From positions 4,913,001 through 4,977,000 of the forward strand of contig CM060831.1 of the NCBI GenBank assembly GCA_030762175.1: 64,000 nt of DNA, in the 5' to 3' direction. Under the pieces are notes generated by a model, which saw only the letters and a list, made by a program, of their open reading frames with translations, was not told the origin of the DNA and did not search any database. Positions 11,914 to 23,040 of this stretch are shown in pieces. The position numbers and the translations under genes are program-made. Position 1 is the first letter of the stretch; every line of letters begins with the position of its first letter. Source of the stretch: Metallyticus violacea. Taxonomy: Eukaryota > Arthropoda > Insecta > Mantodea > Metallyticidae.

Positions 11914-12028
11914 CTCGCTTTTTACTGCTGGGACATCACAGGTTGTGGACACTAATATTTGAGATTAATTGAAAGCGGGAAAGAAATTTTTAAAGAAGGA
12001 AGCGTTCCAGGCCTAAGTTTAGGGTTTG
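11914..12028 (-). mobile_element. SINE-A fragment, 3' half
   Basis: GCTTTTTACTGCTGGGACATC, then GAAGGAAGCGTTCCAGGCC and TAAGTTTAGGG, match the body of the SINE-A copies at 31312, 44270 and 61176 in the same orientation. The tRNA-like head is missing. Confidence 0.75.
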
Positions 12029-12233
12029 CCAACAACTGTTTGTGAAGAGCCGTCATATGCAGAAGGGGACGTCGGGATGCAACCGGCCGTGATTTGTTAG
12101 AAATACGCGCTACTGTTTTGCTCTTTAGTTTTCTTACTAATTTCTATTTCTCGTTTCAAGATGTTTTTCTCATATGTTTGATTTTTATTCCTTTAATACT
12201 TCCGCTACTAATCTTACATCATTATGCAAAGTA

Positions 12234-13574
12234 CAAGGGTCATATGAAAAGTTTTCGGAATAAAGCACAAAATGACGGCACAGCCTTTTGAAATTATCAT
12301 TATCATTATTATTGTTTTTATCATTGTTATCATCATCATATCACCGGAGCGTATTGTGATAATCTTTTTAACACACCAAAGACAAAAATAAGCGAGAAGA
12401 GGTCGGTTTATCAATGAAGAAAGTCACTTTGCATCAAGAGAATGCTCGCCCTCACACATGTCGTTGCAATGGCGAAAATCAATGAATATGAGGTACGATT
12501 TGCCGCCACATCCGCCTTATTTCCCTGAACTGACTTCATCGGAATTCCACCTGTTCCCTATATATCAACAACATAGTCTCCTTCGATACTAATGTACTTT
12601 GTTCAACAATGCTTTAAAGTGTTTATCCCATCCCAGTCAAATTCTTCCAAGCATGCAAAATACGCCACAATTGATGATTTAAACTCTTCATTAGACAAAA
12701 TTTCTTTACACCAAAGACTTTTTTCAGTTTAGGGAACAGATGGAAGTCCGAAGGAGTCAGTTCAGGGGAAAACGGTAGATGTGGCAGCAAATCGTACCTC
12801 AAATTCATTGATTTTCGTCATTGCAACGAAATGTGTGAGGACGAGCATTCTCTTTATGTCAGGTTACTTTCTTTTATAATAAATCCGACTTTTTCTCGTC
12901 TTTTGTCTTCCGCATGTTCAGAAGATTATCATAATACGCTCCAGTGGGAAGATAATTTGAGATAAATCATTGGTATCCCAGAAAACCGAAACCTTTCCGG
13001 CCGATTTCATACAATTGACCTTCTTTGGCCAAAGGGGTCAAACTTCGAAGAGAGTTTAGCACTCTGGTTCGCTTTTTATCATAAGTACGCCGTGTTGTGA
13101 TAATTTTTCAAGTAAAATTCTTCCCTCAAAATGAAATACGTGTTCCTCTGAAATTCTCAGAGCTTCAACAATTTGGAACACCTTTGATCGGCGAACCTGC
13201 AGAACTACGTGATATATCTTATCGATCATTTCTGATGCCATGATGGATTTTTGTCTTCCGTTGCGTGGGTTATCTTCAAGCTTTCATGGCCGCGTGGTTC
13301 ACATAGAAACGGTTGAAAATGGTGGTGCAGGGTCGCTTAGAGTATTTGTCATATTTGTATAAATTCCTGTTCCATTCATACTTTTCTTTACCAAATTTTC
13401 CGCATATATAAGTCTACACTGCAACAAACAGCTATAGCTGCTATGATTCTTGACTTATCCATGTATTACTGCACAAGTGTTCCTATGGAAGATGGTGGAT
13501 TTTTATAACAAAAGTATTTCGTAACTGCTGCTGCAATCTGTGAGTCATTCCGAGAACTTTTCAAATTACTCTCC
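12234..13574 (-). mobile_element. mariner family A copy with TIRs and internal inverted segment
   Basis: The left TIR CAAGGGTCATATGAAAAG follows TA at 12232-12233. The right end CATTCCGAGAACTTTTCAA is its inverted partner. From right to left on the minus strand the transposase is readable in pieces: 13241-13056 (RSKVFQIVEALRISEEHVF, second helix-turn-helix) and 12808-12623 (LPHLPFSPELTPSDFHLFPK, with the third-Asp region changed to PELTPSD, then KKVFGVKKF). The DNA for residues around the second Asp and PYSPD occurs again in the opposite orientation at 12340-12556, inserted in the C-terminal region. It is heavily frameshifted and cannot encode an active transposase. Confidence 0.8.
12340..12556 (+). 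repeat. inverted-repeat arm (partner 12728-12955)
   Basis: Segments such as GAGAATGCTCG, CCTCACACAT, GAAAATCAATGAAT and GGTACGATTTGC are found in reverse complement at 12728-12955. The arms are about 215 bp with a spacer of roughly 170 bp. Confidence 0.8.
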
Positions 13575-13579
13575 TGAAC

Positions 13580-14270
13580 TTGACTTTTTTCGTGGTTTTC
13601 CCTGGTCGCTTAGACGAATGCTGAGTTATATATTTATCTATCCGGAACTTTCTGCTCTCTTTTCAACCCTTTAGTTACGTGTTACAGGTCGAAAGTGTAA
13701 CCGCCCGTGGGTCCTTGCCACCTGGTGTCCCCTTCATCATCTCCCGGAGGTACTTCCGCTAGGAGCCAGGCTAAAGTAGCGAAATATCCTCCGACCCAAA
13801 CAACCCGATCCAATACGCTGTGAAAGAAACCTTTCAAATGTTATGTTGCATGTCACAAGGCTCGTGGAGGAGTTTAGAAATCAGACAGATTTGACAACAA
13901 ATAAAAGTATATAAATTTCATTAAAATGTTTATTTAATTCTACCGTTGTCTTCCTGCAAAGCATGAAAATTGTTTACTTTGTGTATTGAGATCGATCTGC
14001 AAACACAAACCGCATCTCTGCGTTACAGTTTTTGTTTTGAAATTTGCCTTACCTTATGATATATAAATGTAAAACATGTTTTAATTGTTATCTTTTATTT
14101 TGTATCCCACTGTGGCCTGGTAGCATATTCTATTATTGTTATTGATGTCTGAATTTGGGCCGGATAAAAAATAGGTCAGTTATAGGGTTTATTTTAGATT
14201 AAATTGCAGTAATACTAGGCGTTGTTCGATAAGACCATGATATTCAAAAGGTGTTGTAATGTATTATTTT
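13580..14270. other. no gene seen
   Basis: A slightly GC-richer patch at 13690-13820 has no recognisable family; the rest is AT-rich. Confidence 0.45.
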
Positions 14271-14274
14271 CAAT

Positions 14275-14810
14275 TTTGTAAGGAATGGGGCCTAAGAATA
14301 AATATTCGGAAATCAAAAATTATAGTATTTGAAAGGGAAGAAAGTTGCGGAGAAATAAAAATGAAATTTTTGGAAAGGGCCAGAAAATTGACTATTTAGG
14401 TATCAATAACAATAACAATGCTTGGAATGAACAAAAGATAAATGTATTAACAAAATAAAGGATAGCATTGAAAGCTATTAATTTTTGCAGAGACAAAATT
14501 CCAGGGATGTACATAAAGTTGATGGACAGAATATTTTCAGCGATAGGTGAAATACTGTATGGAATAGAAAGCTGAGATATTGACGAGGTTGGTAAACGTG
14601 GACTTGGTGTACAGGAATTTCTGTAAACAAATTCTGTTATTACCAAAAGATAGAGGTTTTTAGAAACAAATCAGAGATATTATAAAATGTTAGCAGCTTT
14701 AATAACAAAAAGTCATTGAAGATGAAAGTTAATAATTATTGTCATACTATCTTGTGAATGTGAAGAAAATGAAATAATGACAGGAGAATTAAGGATGGAG
14801 AAATAGTAGG
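14275..14810 (+). pseudogene. LINE reverse transcriptase, C-terminal fragment
   Basis: Plus-strand frames read EWGLRINIRKSKIIVFE (the 'GL.IN..KSK.MVF' block after the catalytic box). Then come an IDYLGI-like block, NAWNEQKINVLTK, IPGMYIKLMDRIFSAIGE and ILYGIES ('LYG.E.W' block), and DIDEVGKRGLGVQEFL. These are the palm-to-thumb blocks of a jockey-like or related non-LTR reverse transcriptase. Several frameshifts and stops are present, and the catalytic box and endonuclease lie outside. A related family may have left the pieces at 7060 and 42960. Confidence 0.65.
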
Positions 14811-14925
14811 GGGGGGGGAGATGTTGAATCTGTAGTTGAAAATGCTCCTAACTACTTCACTAGTCTGTAAATTTTCAACACTGTGGCTATTCTGCCGTAC
14901 TACAGTGTGCAGTGTTGCTTTGAGA

Positions 14926-15003
14926 AGCAGCAGGTGCTTCTCAAACAACAACAAGGGTTTAGCTACGGAAGTGCAGTGTCCAGAAGTGTGATAGTGGGTG
15001 ATA
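14926..15003 (+). repeat. dispersed repeat shared with 10515-10602
   Basis: CAGCAGGTGCTTCTCAAAC, GGGTTTAGCTACGGA and CCAGAAGTGTGATAGTG match the copy at 10515. Unknown family. Confidence 0.7.
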
Positions 15004-15252
15004 AAATCTCCAGGTTTTATATTAAATTGTTACTACTTATTAATATGTTACTATGCTTTCTTTACAAGCTTCATATTATTGATTAAAATGAAACGGAATT
15101 TTGCCCATTGATTGAGCCAGCGATTGACGCTGATTATGTTCAACTGCGGACGAAGGCCAAAAATAACTTTAATGAAATCTGCTGTGTTTGTTCGTATCTC
15201 TCAGGTGGTCTTTATTTATTCTCCATCTCGATCCCATTTGTATAGTTGTTAC

Positions 15253-15315
15253 TTCCTTCCTTCCTTCCTTCCTTCCTTCCTTCCTTCCTTCCTTCCTTCC
15301 TTCCTTCCTTCCTTT
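15253..15315. repeat. (TTCC)n microsatellite
   Basis: About 15 TTCC units. It creates spurious low-complexity ORFs on both strands. Confidence 0.95.
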
Positions 15316-15327
15316 CTTTTTTTTCCG

Positions 15328-15371
15328 CTGATGACCTGAGTTGTTAAAGAGCGTCCATAAATAAATTAAAT
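15328..15371 (+). mobile_element. SINE-B 3' end fragment
   Basis: CGCTGATGACCTGAGTTG, TTAAAGAGCGTCC and ATAAATAAATTAAA are the SINE-B tail seen at 29285 and 35460. It directly follows the TTCC microsatellite. Confidence 0.75.
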
Positions 15372-15374
15372 TTC

Positions 15375-16190
15375 TCACTATTAGAAAAGACTGTTCCCAA
15401 TGGTTTGCAGAATTTCGTCGTATTTGCATCCATCAGTGATGAATTTCGTGAAAGTGGACCAAAATCGGTCGTCATTCCAAAAAGCATCGATGCAGTGCAA
15501 GTTTTGAAGCCCTTCTTTAACTGTCTGCGGTAATATTTAAGGATCAACAATTCGTAGTCTCCATTCTAATTTTACATTCTAGGTAGCACTAGGAGCTTAG
15601 AACTGCACAGTTTGCCATGACTTTGCGGTACCCAAAACGATCTTCAGAAAACGTGATAGAAGGAAGGCTTTCTTGGGAAGATGCATTTTCTATAGAAAAT
15701 CAATGCGTCGCAGGCATTGAACCCTCGCCATATCGTGAGATAAACAGTCGTTTCTATGCAACTCCAGCACACGGCATCTTCTGTTTCTGATTTCGTATAC
15801 TAAATGCCTTCTGTTTTACTCTTCCAAAGTCCATCTATAACAGTGACCGAAATTTTAAATGCGCTGTATAAAGTAGATATTTTGGGATTAATATATAATA
15901 AAATAAAGTAACTCTTGCAATAATGAACCTAAAATAATAATAATTACAGACGCAGAAATAAATTTAACACTTGAATAGTAACACCTTTGAGGAATAACAC
16001 GAGTTGTTCAAAATTAGCGAAAAGTGTGTCTATTTAAGTGTTTTATTTCTACTGTAGTTCTTGTTTATATATAAGAACGCAAGTCATTAAATAAATTACA
16101 AATGATGTAGGGTACTATGTTTGAATATTGCCACTAGATGGCAGCATTATTCGCATGCAGTGGTGACATTCAACACGACAATCGATCTTT
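15375..16190. other. no gene seen
   Basis: No recognisable coding or repeat family. Confidence 0.45.
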
Positions 16191-16214
16191 ACAATAGCGA
16201 AACAGCAGTTGCAA

Positions 16215-16838
16215 AATGTCAGCGCCTTTGAGTCAGTGTACAACCCTCGAATAGAGAGCTATGTTGTGGGCAAAAGGAATCAAAGAATGTTCATAAAAAT
16301 GCTTGCCATTTACAGCGAGAAATGCCTGTCACGTCAAGCTGTTTACAATTGGGTACAGAAGTTCTCTTAAGGGGGACACGCATCGAAAACGAACAACGGA
16401 GATTGCCACAGAGGCGAATTGGCAATTGTAGAGTCTCTGACAATGCACGAAGGTTAGGTTTTCACAAAGCTTGGTTACAATGTGTGCAGTATATGCTACT
16501 CCACAACACATTACAGCATCTCAATCGCTACCACGATCTGCTAGACAGAATTGTCACGGACTCGCCATTATCAGCCCGAGATAATGCAGTGGGAACATCC
16601 TGCGTCACCCATCCGCTTACAGTCTTCTGGACTCATGAAGGTCACCGCAATCCACCCTCAAGCACAAATCGTTAAACAACCCAGGAACCTCGTAACACCA
16701 TCAAGCATGTTGCTTTTGCATGACAACATGCGTCCTCATGCTGCCAACAAGACAAATGAGACGCTGCGAAATTTCAAATGGGAAGTCCCAAGCATCCTCC
16801 GTATAGTCCTTGCCTTGCTCCAAGCGACTCTTTAGTGA
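16215..16838 (+). pseudogene. mariner family D transposase relic
   Basis: Across frames the plus strand reads MSAPLSQCTT, MLWAKGIKE, YSEKCLSRQAVYNWVQKFS (first helix-turn-helix) and GDCHRGELAIVESLT (GRP linker remnant). After a gap come MQWEHPASP, SSMLLLHDNMRPHAANKTNE with the second catalytic Asp in LLHDN, and TLRNFKWEV. The sequence then ends at a SINE-A tail near 16866. The first Asp region is lost and the PYSPD box is reduced to SPCLAPSDSL. It is related to the C-terminal pieces at 29340 and 44520. Confidence 0.7.
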
Positions 16839-16865
16839 GGAATGTTCCAGGTTTTTCTGTTCTCT

Positions 16866-16958
16866 TACATTTCATTTCGTGTATCACCAGTGTACACCGC
16901 CTGCGGTGCCTCAGTAGTAAAAACGGGCGCTGAACACCATTCAAAAAACCACCAGTAA
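16866..16958 (+). mobile_element. SINE-A 3' end fragment
   Basis: ATTTCATTTCGTGTATCA, GTGCCTCAGTAGTAAAAACG and GGCGCTGAACACCATTC form the SINE-A 3' end. The head and upper body are absent. Confidence 0.8.
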
Positions 16959-16959
16959 T

Positions 16960-17830
16960 GATTATACAGAAACAAAATGCTAACTACAAAATAAAAGCGG
17001 AAGATCTTTTTGTCTGTACATGCAAAACAATAGAGTTGGTTCAGGAAATATAAATGCTTAAACAATATAAAGAAAATAAACGAATTATTTGAAATATAAT
17101 GAAATGTTAAGGCCGTAGACGAGATGTGCAATCCAGATGCAAGTGAATTCTGTTGCCATGGCGACGTTCATCTCCTTAAGCACAGAGTTAACGGAGTGTT
17201 ACGTCATTTGCATACAACTGACATTGCTGAGATCACATCATAACAGTTAACAATATCCATCCTGGAGCTGTTTCCACGTCTTGACTCTCCAGAGCACTGT
17301 GTTATTATAACGCTCGCACAGGCTCTTTCGTTATAAAGTATCCTTTATAATTCTTTCAGCCTACATTGTTTTGTCCAATAAAATCAATAATTAATCACTG
17401 TGCCTTGAATGATTTAATTTCCAATATTTCCTCACGTAGACTCCTGTGCAAGAGTGCCATTAATTGAAACCTTATTGATCAAGTTATCTGAATAAAGCCT
17501 AGAGGCAACAAGGGGGGGAGGTTTATTATTTTTTCAATAATAGAATGGAAGTGTGCTCTAAATAAGAGTAGTTTTGTGTTAATTCCACATAACGTGCTAG
17601 TTAGTTTTCCATCTGAGCCTTGGTGTGTTTAAACAACGTTTCCAAAATTGGCGTATGAATCCGGACTTCAAGAAACATTACGAATTGATAGGTAGCTTCG
17701 TTTGTATTCTAATAGATGGCAACAGCAGCGTCTGCATACGTGATCATAAAGATTGTTTTTTATTATGTCACAAGTCATTCTAATGTTATTTCATCGTTTA
17801 AACACAACCGTTTCGAGTGACAGTGAATAA
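16960..17830. other. no gene seen
   Basis: No recognisable signal. Confidence 0.45.
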
Positions 17831-17839
17831 ACGGTATGT

Positions 17840-18210
17840 GGCTTGATTCATTTTTTTTTCTGGAGAGGAAAATAGCAAAGATAATTCATGATAGTCTTTT
17901 GGCTACACTGGGTGATACATAATCTTCCTATGAAGCCATTAGCCTTTGAGATAAATGAGTGCAAGCGCGGCGGAACAAGAATTTGAAATACACCACATAC
18001 TGGAGCTCCAAAATCAACTGTGAGGCTAGAAACTAGCGATAAAATCCGTAATATAATAATTACAGACTGTTGAAGTGCGTGGGTTAGCAGAAGCCACGAG
18101 CGTTAGAAATTTCACATAAAACTTTGTGCAAGATAAATGCCATGTGCTCATTCCGGTGAAAAAGTGAAATCTCTTGTGAACATCAGCCGATTGTTTGAAA
18201 ATATTTAGTA
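17840..18210 (+). pseudogene. mariner N-terminal (DNA-binding) relic
   Basis: The plus strand reads KIAKIIHDSLLATLGDT, SSYEAIS, then (after a frameshift) NTPHTGAPKSTVRLE, TSDKIRNIIITDC and FHIKLCA. This is the first helix-turn-helix, GRP-like linker and second helix-turn-helix of a mariner transposase. No catalytic domain follows; a SINE-B begins at about 18262. Confidence 0.6.
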
Positions 18211-18261
18211 AGGGGAATTTTTACGGTTGTTTGTGACTATGGATGAAACGTTTTTTTTTTT

Positions 18262-18482
18262 TATTTGTTTTATTTACAGACAGGTCATCAGCCTCGCATT
18301 TAATTCTAAGACGGCCGATAAATTTTGCTCAGAGGCCTCTTCTCTCATGAATGAGGTTCTTCGTGCCGTAAATGTACTACACGGGATCCACTGCTTTGCT
18401 TCCTTCCGAAGTAAGCCATCCACACTTAGGAATTTTACGCCCAACCAAGTCCATCGATCCTAACCGGAATTGAATTGAGCGC
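18262..18482 (-). mobile_element. SINE-B copy
   Basis: TTGTTTTATTTACAGACAGG, GATAAATTTTGCTCAGAGGC and GTGCCGTAAATGTACTAC match the inverted body of the other SINE-B copies. The tRNA-like head (toward 18480) is degraded. Confidence 0.8.
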
Positions 18483-18720
18483 AACTGGATTTATAACCGA
18501 ACAAGACGAACCGGCTTCATGAAAAAAAAAGTAGTATTTTGTGGACTGTAAATGGAATTCTCTTAATTGACCACTTATAGAAAGAGAAAAACATTATTTG
18601 AGCGATCGCGGAAAATCTCCGGCAATGGCCAAAATGCATTTATAACACAAAGTTATTTTTTTTTTACATCTGGACTATGCCTTTAACTTCAAGAAAATAA
18701 AACTAGAAAACGTTATAAAA

Positions 18721-18721
<1 letters not shown>

Positions 18722-18752
<31 letters not shown>
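18722..18752. repeat. poly-T tract
   Basis: A T run of about 31 bases. Confidence 0.95.
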
Positions 18753-18754
<2 letters not shown>

Positions 18755-19068
18755 ATGATCCTGGGTCAAATAAGTTTACGAAATGTCTTATGTAGACCTT
18801 TTTAGTGAATTTCAATGATCACTATGCAAAAAGATTGCATGTTTGTTTGCATTTTGTCAACAATTTAAGGAAATTATCAACAGTATAAGGTAGTTCCAAT
18901 TCTTAGTTGCATGAAAAGTATAATGAATTGTCTGCCTCGGCTTAGATACTAGACTGGAAATATACCGCACATTCCTGCCAACCGCGAACGTTTCCGTACG
19001 TTTGTGTTTACGGAGTACATTGAGACAAACCTTAATATGTCATAAAAGTAAGAGGTACTGAATATGCA

Positions 19069-20460
19069 ATATTGTTTAATAAAGTAGCAAAAGCGGACAC
19101 GATCCGTAGGAAGAATGTACCGTTGTCGCTGAGAAGTATCCGGGATAAAGTGCGATAGAAGGTTTTGAGACGGGGGTGGGCGATTGTTGCATCTTTCCAA
19201 AGCTTTCTTCACCACACTCTGTATACTTTCTCATTCTCAAAGTCCACTTTTCAAAGCATCCCTGCCACTCATTTTCCTCAAGGGTGAAAAGTTCATTGTC
19301 ATATGATTCCACGGCCTCTTCAGGGCTGAAAAATTGCTTTCCTCTTCTTCTTCTTCTTCTTCTTCTTCTTCTAAGCGTGGATTTCCACAGCCCCACATGG
19401 GCCTTCGGCTTACCGCGACGACCGCAGCGTCTTCTACCTCCATCAAGAGATATCATTGGTAGAGTTTGAGTATTGCAGGGGGTATGTGATCAACACTCCG
19501 CATCCTGTCGGTCGCTATATCGCGGCTTACTACATCGAAGATCGTCACCTCTCCATCCCAATTGTTCTCACGAAGCAGGGTGGACCCCGCTCCAGACCTC
19601 CCTAACTTAGAGAAATTCCTAAGCAGGTACCGGGAATCGAGCCCAGGCCTACGGGCCAGCAATGAGCTACGCTAACGACTAGACCAAGGAGGTAGTTGAC
19701 TACTAGGAAGAGAAAATAATCGCATGGAGCGACGTCTAGGCTGTAGTAGGAAGCATACGCAATGAGTCTGATCTCTGTGGACTCCAGGAACTGGGGCGTG
19801 ATGTTAGCCGTGTGAGTGGAGGCCTTGTCTTGGTGAAACAGGAACACTCCTCCGTGCTGTCCTTGGACGGCGTTCAAAAACTTTCGGCGGGTAGATTGTG
19901 GTGTATCACTAAGCGGTAACCGTCCTTTGTTCTTCCAGAGAAATTGTGGCCGCTATATTCTTCCCAACACTTCGGCGCCTTTTCACTTTCGTTTGTAGAT
20001 CGTCATATCTGGAAAGATCGAAACTATCGACTGTCGTTTGGTCTCCTGCGTAAAAGATAAATCCATGTCTCACCACTTGTGATGATATCAGAAACACGCC
20101 TTGAGCTTCCTCCGTCGAACCTATGCAGCGTTTCTTCACACCATTCTCCGCGGGTTTCGCTTTTGTGCCTCTGTCAAATTGTGGGGTATTCAACGGGAGG
20201 TAATCTTCCTGAGATAAAGATGATCGTGCAGGATTGTTAATACTGCTGGCGATCCAATCAGGAAGGCTGTCTCGATGTCCTAAATGTTACGCGGTTGTTT
20301 ATGCGTACCATTTTTTTCCACCGTGACAAAGTTTTCCTCAGCCACCGACGTTGTCCGACGCCCACTACTCTTATCTTGCAGTAAAGTTCGACCCATTTTT
20401 AATTCCGAGCAAAATCCCCGAAAGTCTGTTGCAAGCGCTCAAGGCTTTGGGACTCGTTTA
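19069..20460 (-). pseudogene. mariner family C transposase relic split by a SINE
   Basis: Minus strand, high to low coordinates. At 20193-19909: TSGETWIYFYAGDQTTVDS across a frame change (first catalytic Asp replaced by Gly-Glu: GETWIY), then TKVKRRRSVGKNIAAT. At 19877-19700: VFLFHQDKASTHTANITPQF (second Asp in HQDKA), then SLDVAPCDYFLFLVV (third Asp region). A SINE-C copy interrupts at about 19340-19692. At 19335-19215 the C-terminus continues: FFSPEEAVESYDNELF, EENEWQGCFEKWTLRMRKY. So all three catalytic blocks are traceable but frameshifted. It belongs to the family also seen at 28183 and 36690 on the plus strand. Confidence 0.75.
19340..19692 (-). mobile_element. SINE-C, tRNA-derived, AGA-repeat tail
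   Basis: On the minus strand the element starts with a tRNA-like head, CCTTGGTCTAGTCGTTAGCG (A box region) and GGGCTCGATTCCCGG (B box). It continues through an unrelated body and ends in (AGA)n, about eleven units, which is the TTC tract at 19339-19371 on the plus strand. Head, body and simple-repeat tail are the standard SINE plan. It lies inside the family C mariner coding sequence, so it inserted later than that mariner. Confidence 0.75.
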
Positions 20461-20699
20461 AACCGCTCTTGAAATCATAGCGCTAAAATACTCGCTCTCT
20501 CCAGCTTCGTCGTAACGATTGGCTGCCTTACAAGAGAGAGATTTTGCCCTCTTACTAGGAAATGAGGAAAGGGGGGCGATTGCTACCTGGTATTGTTTAA
20601 TAAATGAGATTACCAATGCCACATTTCTTTTAAGTGGGTCAACATTCACTTTTCTTCATCTCAAAGCTTTCGTAGTAACCGTTGTACTGTTGATAATTT

Positions 20700-22100
20700 G
20701 CCAAAAAGTGAACAGACATTTACTTTTTTGTTAATAACAGGGAGAGTCAATTTATAAATCATAGAACCGTAAAAAAATATATTAATAGTTGTTAGAATTG
20801 TTGTATGCACTACATTGACGAGGTCTTGTCTAAATTTCATGCCGGTGAATACAGCGCATCAATAACACTTTTCGTTTCAGAAATATTAGTGGCAGCAGTT
20901 TTAGACTTTTCACTCTCTCTATATAATTATTTTGTATATCCTTTTTAATTCTGCAAAGCCTTGTCATATATTCCTTTCAGCATTGTAACATTATTTAAAT
21001 TTTTACTTTTCCTTTTAAATATGCTTGCAAATACATCGCTAAATCATTTACATAACTTGCTTTATAAAATCTACCTTCTAAATAAAAACAATGCTAATTA
21101 CACTTTTCAAAAGACAAAAGTTTCACCGTTTTTTAAAAAAGTTATGTTTTCAGAAATATTATACATTGTCTAATTTAACATCAGGTTTTATTGACATAGT
21201 CCCCACTTTTTATTCTGCTCATAAGTATCTGAACATTTCCAACGCTCCAGTGGATAGAGAGAGAACTTCACTACGACATCAGATTTGTCTGTCTGTCTGT
21301 CTGTCGGCTTTGCGTCTGGGATTACGTCCAGCTGTAAGACGACGTGTTAGAAACTTTCCTTCCGTCAATACAGCTGACATAGACCAGCCGTGTACGTTCA
21401 TACACAGAGGATTTACAGAAAAAGTTTCCATGTATTTGAAATATTTCTTATATCAATTTGAATTTCATTTCAGGTTTTATGTTTCTTTTTTTCTTCTTCT
21501 TCTTTTCTTTTCTTCAGTCATGGATTCCAGAAAAAATTGGGTACCTCGTTCAAAGAGTCTTGTATCTCAAACTTAAAAGACACAAAACTGTTATTTAGGT
21601 TTCATTTTGATTGAATAATGAAATTAAATGTACAAAAATTTTATAAGGAATCAAAAGGTAAATAGAAAACTTCAAAATTTTCTTTACGCATATTTGTCTA
21701 CAGACTTTATAAGTTACGATGTTTGAAACTGTCTAAGACACCGAATCAGACGCAATACGCCGCAATATGAGAAAGTATTTAATTCTCTAGATATGAAGAA
21801 ACTATGAGAGATAGGTGTTCTGTTGGCAGCAACTGGACAGAGTGTCTTGATTAGTGACCCAAACTGCATATGTTTTACGATTATAAGTGCCGCCTGAGCT
21901 AAGAACAACACTTGGGAAAATTGCAGAGAGATTTTCAAGACTCCGTTCCTTTACGTACAAAACTCTGTTACTAGTTTAGACGTGTAAGACATGGGTTACA
22001 GATTAAAAATATCGCTCGTAAAGAAGCCATAGTGAATAAGATGCATGAGTGACTTACAAGGAGATAGAGCAGTTTTTAATTGTACTATATTGAATGTACG
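20700..22100. other. no gene seen; short (TCTG)n near 21287
   Basis: A 161-codon ORF at 21091-21576 has no recognisable domain and contains simple-sequence tracts. Confidence 0.45.
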
Positions 22101-22106
22101 ATGGTA

Positions 22107-23040
22107 GGTCCATAAGTTTCCGGATTATCGCATTCACAAAACCCTTATCTTGTGCCATATCTTATTTATTAAGTAAATAATTGCAGCTGTAACTTCCGCT
22201 GTGTTCAACTGTTCAGATATAGTTGCATAAAGAAGGCTATGTGTAGAAGATTGTGACATGTTGAAAATGAACAATCGAGAAGTTATTAAATTGTTCATAA
22301 AAGGAGAACTTACTTCAAATAAATTAAAAAGCGATTGGACGGCGTATATGGGGAAGCATCCCCCTCATATTACCGTAAAAGAATGGGCCAAACTTTTTCG
22401 AATGGGTCGAGAAAGCATTGAAGATGAAGAGCTAGCAGGTCGGTCCTTAGAGGTCCTCACTTATGAAAACATCGCTCTTGTGGAAGGAGAAATTATGGAA
22501 GGTCGGAGGCTCAAAGTTATAGAAATAGCAGCAAGGTTGGGCCTTTCTAAAACAACAGTCCTTCGAATTATTCATGAACATTTAAACATGCATAAAGTTA
22601 GTGCAAGATGGTGCCTAGACTTCTTTACTCAGTCCAAAAGCAGCAACGAGTCATCTGTTGTACGGCATTTTTTAGAGCTCTGTCGTGGCAACGAGAGAGA
22701 AGTTCTGCCAACCATTGTTACAGGAGATGAAACTATGGTCCTCTACTATGATCCCTTGTCCAAAAGAGAATCAATGGAGTGGCGTAAACCTGGTGAAGCA
22801 CCGCCTCCAAGGCCAAGATCACTCAGTCAACCAGGAACATCATGGCCACAATCTTTTGGGACTATGAAGGAACACTCTTCATTTACCTCAAGGAGAGGAA
22901 CACGACAGTACTATGCTGGCCTATTGTACAGGCTACGTGCCTCCATCAAAGAGAAAAGGCGAGGAAAACTGAGTGTGGTGTGCGCCTTCTTCATGACAAC
23001 GCGCCTATGCACACAGCTCTTGTTGCAAAGGAAGCTGTGA
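22107..23040 (+). mobile_element. mariner family B copy, 3' truncated
   Basis: The left TIR GGTCCATAAGTTTCCGGAT follows TA at 22105-22106 and matches the copy at 5798-6983. The open frame 22258-23040 (260 codons) starts MLKMNNREVIKLFIKGELT. It continues with WAKLFRMGRESIEDEELAG, VEGEIMEGRRLKVIEIAARL, SKTTVLRIIHEHLNMHKVSA and TIVTGDETMVLYYDPLSKRE (first catalytic Asp in TGDE). After about 22805 the frame slips. IMATIFWDYEGTLF is in a second frame, YYAGLLYRLRASIKEKRRG returns to the first, and GVRLLHDNAPMHTALVAKE with the second Asp is in the second. The third Asp block and right TIR are missing. Homology stops at about 23040 against an hAT relic. The DNA-binding half is well preserved. Confidence 0.85.

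Noticed and set aside
15112..15429. ORFs with FLPS or KEGR repeats on both strands
   Set aside because: They are translations of the TTCC microsatellite.
21091..21576. 161-codon ORF
   Set aside because: No recognisable domain, contains TCTG and TTC simple repeats, and starts in low-complexity AT-rich sequence.
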